Shown here piece after piece: positions 22,301 to 31,598 of a DNA stretch of 64,000 nt. Below the pieces are notes generated by a model, which was not told the DNA's origin, searched no databases, and worked only from the letters and a program-made list of their open reading frames with translations. Position 1 is the first letter of the stretch, and each line of letters opens with the position of its first letter. The position numbers were made by a program, and so were the translations under genes. The DNA is from Daphnia carinata (Eukaryota; Arthropoda; Branchiopoda; Diplostraca; Daphniidae): NCBI RefSeq assembly GCF_022539665.2, contig NC_081339.1:62001-126000 (forward strand). Direction: 5' to 3'.

Positions 22301-23386
22301 GGAGATGTGTCCTGACTTTTATAGTCAAGAAGATCCTCACCCGTTGTTCACACCCGTTTTTTTTTTTAGTTTGGTTTATGTTTTCAACATCTTCATTATT
22401 CCTTGGTGTCAGTTGATTTGTTTCTTAATGTCTCTTTTTTCGCGTTTTGATCGTGGGAACGGCACCGATTGTTTTTTTTTCTCACTGTTCGATTCGTGGC
22501 TAGTTCTTTTCCGTCTCTTGGTTGTTGTTTTTTTCCAGTTGTTAAAGGTAAAGGTTTTTAAATTTTTTAATATGTTAAATGTAAAAGAGAAGTAAGAAAA
22601 AGTGAAAAGAAGACGACAGTACAGGTAAGGTTAGTTGTTCCATGGTTATAACGCTGTCATGCTACATAGGTATTTAAATACTTGTCGGTGTTGTTTCGGA
22701 TTGGTATTGGTTGTATGGCGCATACGCATAGTGCGCGAAAGCCACCCGGGAGTACCGCGTTCAATACCCGTCACCGCCTCAACTATTAAACATCCTACGG
22801 TAAGTTTTTCGGTTTACCATTCACGAAGTTTGATTAACTTCAAGTTAATAAAGGTGACCTGATGTCACTAAATAATTGTTTTTCGTGTTTTATCCTAATT
22901 ATTATTTTTCTTCCAAACGGATGGGGTTTTTGTGTGGCCTCGAGCGTTGGCTAAGTGGCTCAGTCGGTATAGCCTCTGCCTACGACTCGGGAGTCTCGAG
23001 TTCTAGACTCGCCAACATCTTTTCTTTTTTCTTTTCTTTTTTGAGTATTTAACGCTCAACCTATTTATTTTCATTTGCCCTGGCGCATATTCTGCCTTCG
23101 GCATTTATTTTCGATTTGATTCGTCCAAATGGGTGTGTGGTTTTCTTGTTTTCCACAGCCATTTTTCATTTGCTGAATACTGCATTTGTTGAAACCCAAC
23201 TATTTTTTTTTTTTTGCATATTTCTACTATGTTTATTCGGTCGAGTGGATTAACATGGGAAGGAAAAAGCACAAGCGTGTTCTAAACTAAGGAACAAACA
23301 TATTGACTACTATTATTAGGGAACCACGAAACAAAATTTTCTCCCGTTTCTTTTTTCTTTCTTTCGGTTTTTTTTTCTCTTCCGCC
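22301..23386. other. Spacer in element B, T-rich, with a second tRNA-like block
   Basis: This region lies between the two small ORFs. It is T-rich and contains a tRNA-like block at about 22946-23016 (ends GTTGGC and GCCAAC pair; B box GAGTTCTAGACTC). No larger ORF on the coding strand was found. Confidence 0.4.
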
Positions 23387-23800
23387 TTACAATTGGTCAT
23401 ACCAATCGCGCCTTGGCCGTTTTTGAGCTGAGTCCCACAGCTCCGACGACCAGTTGTAAAGTGGCGGATGACGTTTACCTGGATCTAATTCCAGAATCCG
23501 CTTGAGAGTGTTGACCGCGCTGGCCCAATCTTCAGCGAAGAGCTCAGCGTTAAGTCTCGTGGTGAGTTTTTCAGTTTTCTCGTCGAGGCGTCGTTCGTAG
23601 TTGCGTCGAGCCAGATCCCAAGAGTCTTGGCTAACATGGTCTGGGGATTGAGGTCTCTGGTCAACCAACTCGGCCGTGTCTGCTGTCGTTGGTTCCCAAG
23701 AAAAATCGGCAGTGGGCTCCGTTGTTGTCACCACGGCGTTAGCTTGCACCTCGTCACCGACGGTGACTTGTTCGTGTTGAACGGTAGTTTGGTTTTCCAT
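23387..23800 (-). CDS. 137-aa ORF between pol and env of element B
   Basis: This is an uninterrupted ORF 175 nt after pol. The N-terminal half is acidic and Thr/Val-rich. The C-terminal half is charged and helical (an RRNYERRLDEKTEKL-type stretch, then Trp-containing blocks) and ends in a basic RPRRDWYDQL. I do not recognise it. Its place between pol and env is where accessory genes sit in some complex retroviruses. It could also be captured host sequence. Confidence 0.5.
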   Translation of the reverse strand: MENQTTVQHEQVTVGDEVQANAVVTTTEPTADFSWEPTTADTAELVDQRPQSPDHVSQDSWDLARRNYERRLDEKTEKLTTRLNAELFAEDWASAVNTLKRILELDPGKRHPPLYNWSSELWDSAQKRPRRDWYDQL

Positions 23801-23974
23801 CTTTCTTTGATGATGCTTTGGTGTGTGTATAAAAATCTTGTTAGAGTTGTGACTACAACGAGTTGTCGGAAAGATGTGGCTCTTTTCGATCTATTCACTG
23901 TTATATACTTTCGAGTTTTTTTGTTTTTCTCTGAAACGCGATCAACAGACTTGCATGCGGATGAGTTATCAGAT

Positions 23975-26900
23975 TTAATATCTGAAACGCATTGGCAATT
24001 GTTTATTCCTTTGCGGGCGTCCGGTTGCGTTTTGTGGTGTCGTTGTTGCTGACGGAACGACATCCGGCGCTATCTGCTGCGTTTCATGATTATCATTGGA
24101 ATCATCTTCAGGAATTGGTGTGAGATTGAGGTGATTGTCAATTCCCAGCCTCGTTGTTTCCAACTCCACGGTGTCCGACACCATGTTTTGAATTTCCACT
24201 GTTTCGGATTCCATATCTTGCACATCCACGCTATCTGGATGTCCTTTTTCCGGTTCCACATTTTCTACTTCACTTGTCTCTTGCTCCATTTGTTCCTCAT
24301 TTTCCATTGTTTGGGTCGAGATCAATTTACGGAATCGATTCTCGAATGTTGAAGGCGACTCGATAGGGGGACAATGTTCATCTTTCCATAACATTGTTTC
24401 ATATAGGGGTGTTAAACGGTTAACGTGCGTACGTGTACAGATATATGAATTGTCGGCTATGTCGACGGTATTATTGGAATATACTTTTACTATTCTATAA
24501 GGGCCTTTATATTTGGAAGTAAATTTCCTACTATCGCCCTCTTTTACAACTCTAATATCTAATAAGACTCTATCTCCTACCAAATATTGTTTTACATTCG
24601 CCCTTTTATTATATTGCTCCCTTTGACGTTTTCTGGCTTTTTCGCTCTCCTCACGGACACGTTGGAAACTATAGCGCAAGCGTTCGGCTAAGTTACCTAC
24701 GTAATCGGATGCGGATAGAAATGTTCTTGGGGACGCGTCAAGAAATTCATTGATGGGTAAATTAGGGTCTCTACCGTGTAATAAGTAATAAGGGGTGTCC
24801 AGTGTAGAAGAACGGACAGAACTACGATAAGCAAATAAAACATCATCCAGCAAATCTTCCCAATTTGCATGCTCTCCGTCTTTCAATTCTTTCCTCAACA
24901 TTGTTGTTAATGTTCTATTAAACCTTTCTGTTTCTCCGTTACTGGCTGGATTATAAGCGGTTGTTAGCCGTTGCTCAATTTTCAATTTTTTTACAAAAGT
25001 AACGAAATAATTTCGACGTGAAATTGGTTCCGCGATCTGAAAGAATAGCTTTAGGCATACCGTGTCTAACTATAATTGTTTTGTATACACATTCTGCTGT
25101 TGTCTGCGCAGTCTGATCCTTTAAAGCAACAGCTTCCACCCATCGGCTAAAATAATCTGTGATAACTAAACATGTAACTGTTACCATTGGGCGAAACTGG
25201 CGTGATAGGGCCTAGAAAATCCATGCCTATAACTTGAAAAGGGGCCTTTGCAATTTCATGAGGATGCAATAACGCTCTGTAATTTGACGAAGTGTTGGCA
25301 ATGCATACCTCACAAGCCTGACAGTATTCTTTGATGTCTTTTCGCATGGTAGGCCAATAATAATGATTCTTTACTTTTAGATAGGTTTTGTAAAAGGCTA
25401 AATGACCACTCAATGGTGCATCATGTAGTTCTTTGAGCACTAGATGGCGTAACGATGTAGGCAAAACCAACTGATGGTTAGTTTCGTTTCTTTTGCTATC
25501 AGAAGATGGCAGCACGTGCCGGTAAAGCATATCGTCAATAACTTCAAAATAATCAATTTCTTTTACCCAATCTGGCTTAGATTGGAGAAAAGCTTCTTCA
25601 AGTTCACCGTTATCTAAATAATTTCGAATGGCTATGCAAAGGTCGTCTTCTAATTGTTTTTCACAAATTAATGTAATATTACGTTCGGTTTGGATACTAG
25701 CTATTTTTAAGCGTGACAAGCAATCTGCATTTTGGTGAATACGTCCCGGTCTATATTTTAATTCATAATTTGTTGCGGCCAACAGTATAGCCCATCTTCC
25801 TAATCTCCCATTATTATCTTTCTGATTTTTAAGCCATTGTAGTGGACGATGATCACTAATGATCTCAAAAGGTTGGTCTAAAAGGTAATGTCGAAAATGC
25901 TTAATCGCATCGATAACCGCAAGTGCCTCTTTTTCAGTCGTACTGTATTTAGCTTCTGCCTTCGTTAGCTGTCTACTGGAATACGCAATTGGGTGCTCGT
26001 GACCATTTTGAATTTGTGACAGTACCGCTCCAATGCCATAATCGCATGCATCGGTGAAAAGGAAAAATTTCTCGTTGAAATTGGGGTAAGCAAGCACTGG
26101 TGGAGTCACTAGTGATGTACGCAAGGTTTCGAAAGCAATATTTTCTTCGTTTCCCCAATTAAAAGGTTTCCTGCTAAGATCTTTATGGATTAATCTAGTC
26201 AATGGTTTAGCGATTGATCCAAAATTTTGAATAAATCTTCTGTAATACCCAGCTAGACCCAGAAATGATCTGACTTCATCTACTGAAGCGGGCGTTTTAT
26301 AATTAACTATTTTCTCAATTTTACTCGGATCAGGTTTGATACCATCAGTCGAGATGACATGGCCTAAATAATTAATTGAACTTTTAATGAACTGGCATTT
26401 CTTAAGTTTTAATTTTAGATTGGCATTTTTCAATAACTCAAAGATTTCGCGAATATCCTTCAAGTGATCGTCAAAAGTGTCCGAAAAGATGATTACGTCA
26501 TCCAAGTAAACTAACGCCTTACTTCCCAAAACGTCTTTCAGTACATAATTCATTAGTCTTTGAAATGTCGCAGGTGCATTGCACAATCCAAATGCCATAC
26601 GTTTAAATTCGTAAAGGTTATTTTCTACTACAAATGCTGTTTTTTCAATAGCCGGCTCATCAACTTGAATTTGCCAATAACCGGAAGCTAAATCAAGAGT
26701 GGTGAAAAATTTCTTCCCATACAATTTGTCCAATGTTTCATCTATCCTAGGCATAGGGAATGAATCCTTTTTTGTAATACTTTTTAATTTCCTATAGTCA
26801 ACGCAAAATCTTACTTCTCCACCCTTTTTTTCCACTAAAACCACGGGTGAAGCCCATGGCGAATGTGAATATTGGATCACATTAGCATCCAACATTTCCT

Positions 26901-27907
26901 GTACTTTATCCTCCAATATTTTTCTTTGATTATTTGTAACTCGATAAGGGCGTTGTCGAATAGGGCCTCTTCCTTGTGTATCAATTGTATGTTTAATGAG
27001 ATTAGTGTTCCCTAATTCTGAATCTTTTGCTGCGAACAAGTCGTGAAAGTCATTTAATAGTTTTGAGAGCGGAGCTTGAAATTCAGCGTCGACTTCAGAA
27101 ATTAAAACAGGCTCACTTTTAATAGTAGGCTTTTCTTCTAATTTACTTAAGCAATTTTCCCAATTACGTTATGAATAATCTCGATTACGCCTAATGTAGT
27201 GTTCCTAGGAAGTATGACTTGATTTAACGCATGATTCTCGACCATAATTTGATATTTCCCATCTTTAGCTACGTTTTCAATGAATTCCTCAATAAAAATA
27301 CCGTTCGGCAAATCCTCTGCTGGGGTAAACATAAATGTGGTATTCGGGGGGACATACGGAAATGAACCTTTCATTTGCGTTGCAATTACTAGCGAAGTCT
27401 GACGAAATAACGTCGTCTTTTTGACCGTCGTAACTGCCATGTCTGGTACCCTAGAGATGGCTGATCCCTGCTCATCCCTTGCTAAATAAATGCTCCTGGC
27501 TTCTCCGTCAAGCCGAAAACCGTGTTTCTGGATTGCATCCCATCCAAGGATACAGTCTTCAGAAACACCATTTGTAATAATAAACTCTTGTCTTAAAACT
27601 GACTCTCCGTATCGTACGGGCAATGTAACTCTTCCCAGCGTTTGTAACTTTTTCTCCCCTACATCATACAAATCGAAATCAAGCTGACTGCAGATCGCTT
27701 GACCTCTCGGGGGTAACTTCTGAAATACTCTCTCGTGAATTATACTTTTAGACGCGCCTGTATCAAATAATGCTTGTAACGGTATCTGAAAATTTTTTAA
27801 TGGAATTCTAGGGGTCGATTCATTTGTTATAGTTGTTAATTTTGCGACTTGTCGGGATTTTAACTGAGGCTCCCTATCAACTGACCCGAAGTTACAGTTG
27901 ATATCTA
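23975..27907 (-). pseudogene. pol: pol of element B (protease, RT, RNase H, integrase), three frame breaks
   Basis: The protease has the DTGAS site near 27755. RT carries YLDD (around 26500), RNase H TDACDYG (around 26040) and a tether region LKYRPGRIHQNADCLSRL. Integrase has the HHCC finger (around 25430-25290), then GMDFLGPI, SDRGTNF and the NGETERFNR block. A GPY/F-type module lies around 24500, followed by a Glu/Thr/Val-rich tail. The frame changes near 27170-27185 (protease to RT), near 25160-25180 and near 24975-24985 (inside integrase). Every block is otherwise clean. The changes are at single sites and no large deletion is seen. Confidence 0.9.
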
Positions 27908-29695
27908 TTGGTTTCCCTGACGCTGAGGGGGACCTGGAATATTCGGCCTATCGGAGCTCCCGAACTTAGGACAGTTATTCGATTTGTGTCCGATTTCACG
28001 ACAAGAATAACAAATTGGAGGCTGTGCTTGTTCTAAATTATGCCGTTGGAATTTACGGCATTCCGATTGTGTATGCCCACGAAAACCGCAGAAATTGCAA
28101 GTTATTCCATTTTGAGTAGGCCGATTTCTCGAATCAATAAAAGGTCTGGAAAACGAGGACGTGAATTGTGTAGGTCTATTAGAGAATCCCGCATTTTGGT
28201 AAGAACTGGTGTTATTATTGGGTCGATGAGGAGGAGGTCTCCAATTTCTGTCTTGATTGCCGCTATTGGTTTGGAACGAAACTTGTTTCTTATAAGGGTT
28301 GTCTGTTGGAGAAGAAGAATAATCTTTCTTGTCCCTTTGGAGCTGTTTGACTGCTTGCGTGAGTTCCTGAAGAACATCCCTAATGTCTTCCCTGTTTTCT
28401 TTCGGGCTCTCCGCATTTTTATTCCCTTGACTAATATTAGCAACGACATTATTGACTATTTCCTTCTGGTCGATTAACATTTGCTTGAGTTCCGTCAAAT
28501 CTGAATGTTTCATGTCACACGATCCATCGATTGCTCTAACAAACTCATGTTTTTCCCGATCTGTCTCTAAAGCTTCCAAACGAACGGCATAAATACGCGT
28601 TGATGCTACAAGCTCGGTAAAATCACGAAATTCTTTATAACGTGCTTTGGCCTGTAATTTGGAATCCAACCCCTCGATAAATTTTTGCATAAGGATTATC
28701 GTGAACGATTTCTCTGCATAACCTGCTGGATACGCCTTCTTAAAAATCTCGTGCAAGCGGTGCGCATAGTCGACAATTTTTTTGCCTGGTTTGCGTTTAG
28801 CCTTATTGAATTTTTTTAGATAGACATCGACGTTTTCATCCCCATGAAAGTGATCAAGTAACGCTTCTTTAATAGACGCATAATCATGCGGATGCTGCCT
28901 GATAATGTTTTGAAGTACTGAAAAAACCTTATCTGTTATTTTAGCTCGCAGCATCTGAATAATCTTTTCTTCTGACCATGCTGCCCCATCAACTATGCTT
29001 TCAAAAGATTCTAGCCAAGAGTCAAAACGAGAAATTGGACTTCCCGAAAAGGATGGAAGCAATTGTAGGCGCGAAAAAGTGTGTTGGTTTGTCTGAAAAT
29101 CATTTAAGTCGTTGACTGTGGCAGCCCGTGAAGAAGAACAAGATTTGGCCATGTCGGGATCAAATATGGGAGGATTTAACGTCTTTCGGCGTGGATCCAG
29201 AGGGTGTCCTGAAATGCTGTTCGTAATTGCCTCAGTTGCACTATCAGATCTTCCTGCCGGCTGGAGAGCTGGGCTTGAGGAGGGTGTTGAGTGCGTGACT
29301 GGCTGGAAGGCCGGTTTCTTTGGCGTGCTCGCCTTCTCCTCGGAATGCGTTCCGACAGCGGCGATTCCTGCGGACTCGACGTGGTTTGCTGTTCTTCCTG
29401 GGTCCTCGGAATGTATGACAGCAACTGTCTCAATTCGTTGGTAGCCGGGATGAGTGTTTCCCTGATTTCCTTCGTTATTCGCTGCTCGTCCGGTTGCACC
29501 GATGTCCGGAAGTTGTTGAATTTCGACTGAAGCGATGTCAGTTCCGGCAATAATCCCTCCAAACTGCTTATGGACTGAATTTTTCTTAGGTAAGGGACCA
29601 GGTGGAGAATGTCCTTGAGGAACTTCAGCTGGTACTCCCGCAGGGTGTCCTTTAGGTAGGTTGAGAACTGCGATATCTCGATTGTTAAGGGGCAA
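27905..29695 (-). CDS. gag: gag of element B (capsid and nucleocapsid)
   Basis: The ORF is 596 aa, but the first ~160 residues overlap the preceding ORF and look like its shadow. The recognisable Gag begins near 29210. The capsid-type helical region spans about 29060-28560. A basic Asn/Ser/Pro linker follows, then two zinc knuckles: CNFCGFRGHTQSEC (around 28110-28070) and CYSCREIGHKSNNC (around 28010-27970). Pol follows in the -1 frame. The frame is intact, unlike pol. Confidence 0.82.
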   Translation of the reverse strand: MPLNNRDIAVLNLPKGHPAGVPAEVPQGHSPPGPLPKKNSVHKQFGGIIAGTDIASVEIQQLPDIGATGRAANNEGNQGNTHPGYQRIETVAVIHSEDPGRTANHVESAGIAAVGTHSEEKASTPKKPAFQPVTHSTPSSSPALQPAGRSDSATEAITNSISGHPLDPRRKTLNPPIFDPDMAKSCSSSRAATVNDLNDFQTNQHTFSRLQLLPSFSGSPISRFDSWLESFESIVDGAAWSEEKIIQMLRAKITDKVFSVLQNIIRQHPHDYASIKEALLDHFHGDENVDVYLKKFNKAKRKPGKKIVDYAHRLHEIFKKAYPAGYAEKSFTIILMQKFIEGLDSKLQAKARYKEFRDFTELVASTRIYAVRLEALETDREKHEFVRAIDGSCDMKHSDLTELKQMLIDQKEIVNNVVANISQGNKNAESPKENREDIRDVLQELTQAVKQLQRDKKDYSSSPTDNPYKKQVSFQTNSGNQDRNWRPPPHRPNNNTSSYQNAGFSNRPTQFTSSFSRPFIDSRNRPTQNGITCNFCGFRGHTQSECRKFQRHNLEQAQPPICYSCREIGHKSNNCPKFGSSDRPNIPGPPQRQGNQ

Positions 29696-30699
29696 TATGT
29701 CCTGTCCTCGAGGTTGTTGAGCAAGCTTTCTCTGGGTGCAAAGTTGAACAGGTTCTTGTCCTTCGCTGGCGTGAATGTCAGCAACTCGACGATGTTGTAA
29801 GTCTGTTCTAGTAGGTATATCGTAGACTCCCTCGCATTGGTTGTGAAGATTGTGTCAGCGTGGCCACTTGGTGCTCCGCCACCTGTGCCGTTGTCCTGGT
29901 TTGTCCAATTGCTATCGTTTCCAGAATTGCTCCCAAGGCTTTCAGGAGTATCGTTGGGTTTTTCCAATCCGTTGTCACGTTGGCTTGGTATTGGTACCGC
30001 AGCCGGATTGTTTGCATCAACGATCGTAGTTGTCCCCAAATTAATGGATTGGTTGACTGGAAATCCAATTCCCTCTCCTTGAGATACTTGAGCGTGAGTA
30101 GCAGGGCCGGTAACTGACTCGTTGGTGCCGGGAATATTCTCGATTGGTTGGTCGTGATCTCGTGGTATAGGTGATGGAGACTCACTTTGGGTTGCCCGTC
30201 CATTCACTGGGCTTTTCTTTTGGAAAAAGCTTAAAAGAGTGCTCGAGAGAAAACTAGTCTTTGATGTGTTTCCCACAGGTGATTTTATGGGAGAAAAACG
30301 AGAAGCTAACCTTGCATAAACAGACGGTGCGGACTGAGTAGGTGTAACGGAAGCTTTGCTACGGCCCCAAATTTTCTTAGTGGGAGTTTTAACTAATGGG
30401 GCTACGGCCTCATACGCGGTGTTAGACCTCAATTTCTTCAACTGGGTGTTATCTGTCTGTACTTTAGGAATTAGAACGGGAGAAGTAGATGGTTTAATGG
30501 CTTCTGTTTCTTTATCTGAAGTCTGACTGCCTTGAGATGAATGCGGAACGGTCGCAGTAGAAGCTGACAATTTTTCAAAACTAATCAACTTAGCAATCGT
30601 TTCGTCATTGATTTGCACTACGGGTGTTACAGGAATAAGCGGAGTGTTCAAAGGTGTACGAGAAAGTTTATGCCCACCTGACATAACATCGTCCATCAT
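29176..30699 (-). CDS. 507-aa ORF preceding gag in element B
   Basis: This is an uninterrupted ORF starting 35 nt after the LTR. The N-terminal two thirds are Ser/Thr/Pro-rich and low in structure. The last ~200 residues look helical (Leu/Gln/Glu repeats), ending in an Arg-rich basic run and a short helix. It overlaps the start of the gag ORF in another frame, and the capsid-like part of gag starts at about 29210, right where this ORF ends. It is probably the N-terminal domain of Gag, joined to capsid by a -1 type change of frame, or else a separate protein. Element D has a comparable Pro/Thr-rich N-terminal part. No known domain was recognised. Confidence 0.6.
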   Translation of the reverse strand: MMDDVMSGGHKLSRTPLNTPLIPVTPVVQINDETIAKLISFEKLSASTATVPHSSQGSQTSDKETEAIKPSTSPVLIPKVQTDNTQLKKLRSNTAYEAVAPLVKTPTKKIWGRSKASVTPTQSAPSVYARLASRFSPIKSPVGNTSKTSFLSSTLLSFFQKKSPVNGRATQSESPSPIPRDHDQPIENIPGTNESVTGPATHAQVSQGEGIGFPVNQSINLGTTTIVDANNPAAVPIPSQRDNGLEKPNDTPESLGSNSGNDSNWTNQDNGTGGGAPSGHADTIFTTNARESTIYLLEQTYNIVELLTFTPAKDKNLFNFAPRESLLNNLEDRTYCPLTIEISQFSTYLKDTLREYQLKFLKDILHLVPYLRKIQSISSLEGLLPELTSLQSKFNNFRTSVQPDEQRITKEIRETLIPATNELRQLLSYIPRTQEEQQTTSSPQESPLSERIPRRRRARQRNRPSSQSRTQHPPQAQLSSRQEDLIVQLRQLRTAFQDTLWIHAERR

Positions 30700-30719
30700 T
30701 GTGGTAGAGCTCTGAAAAA

Positions 30720-30730
30720 CGCTGCCACCA
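30720..30730 (-). promoter_or_regulatory. Primer-binding site of element B (tRNA-Leu type)
   Basis: On the minus strand TGGTGGCAGCG lies three bases inside the 5' LTR. It is identical to the site in element A. Confidence 0.6.
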
Positions 30731-30733
30731 TTA

Positions 30734-31594
30734 TGTAAAGCATCTTCCCGTGTGGGAAGACTGACTTTACTGTATTAAGACAAAATGAAATAATAACGAG
30801 CTCGGAGGCGTATTTCCCACAATGATGGATTTATTATTCTAGATTAAGCATTTAATAAGAGAACTTAGATTAACTTAGATTAAGAGAAATAAAAGACACA
30901 GTAGAGAAACTAAAGAGAGAGAAGAGAGAGACAATTATAACCAAGTCTTACCGTGATAACACGAGTAGGTAGCGGAAAGAAATCGACACGGAAGCGAACG
31001 AGATAAACCTCACGCTCACGTAGTCAATTCACAATCAAATAGTTTGAACAAGTGTTTAAGAAAAGGACAAATGCACTGTCCAAGAATAACTAAGTTTTCA
31101 CAGACGCAAATTAAGGCAAATTAAGCAAATAAGATTCACAGTAAAAGTACAATTTACTGCGCAATACTACTAACCAAAGGATAAGAGCAACAAGAATAAA
31201 CTCAGGCGACTACCTTACTCAGATGCAAGTTCTTGTCTCATCTTTTTCATATTTTGGGTTTACGATTATACTTTGCATATTGGCACATTGGTGAGTTGCT
31301 GTGCGAATATTTACCACCAATCAGAGATGTTTAAAATGGCGTGATAATGGTGTGATGATGGGCGTCGCCCAGCTGCCAATCAAAATGTTTGCTAAGTGGC
31401 GTGATGCTGATGACACATGGATGCGTCAGCTAGCTAGCAGGTGTTCATCTAGGTCACCCGTGTTGCGTATATATGGTGTTACAATTGATATGTTTATACT
31501 AATTACTTATTAAAGATGTTGCAGAAGAGAATATAGGTATAAGATATAAGTGGAAGCATGAGAATATAAGAAGGCGTATATTGGCTTCGTTACA
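30734..31594 (-). repeat. 5' LTR of element B (minus-strand sense)
   Basis: This is an 861-bp terminal repeat matching 18049-18866 over most of its length. It includes blocks absent from the other copy (for example around 30850-30890 and 31020-31065). Confidence 0.92.
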
Positions 31595-31598
31595 CTAC

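Larger units (their letters stand above)
18049..31594 (-). mobile_element. Env-bearing Ty3/gypsy element B, 13.5 kb, inserted in element A
   Basis: Both ends carry the same LTR (starting TGTAAAGC and ending TCGTTACA as read on the + strand), at 18049-18866 and 30734-31594. The 4-bp sequence CTAC flanks the element on both sides (18045-18048 and 31595-31598), as expected for integration. Coding is on the minus strand: an ORF before gag (30699-29176), gag, pol, two unrelated small ORFs, then env. The LTRs differ by several indels (818 versus 861 bp), and pol and env are broken, so the copy is old and inactive. The 3.3 kb between pol and env is unusual. Confidence 0.93.

Noticed and set aside
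22946-23016. Functional tRNA in the spacer of element B
   Set aside because: The ends pair, but the anticodon and T stems cannot form properly at normal spacing.
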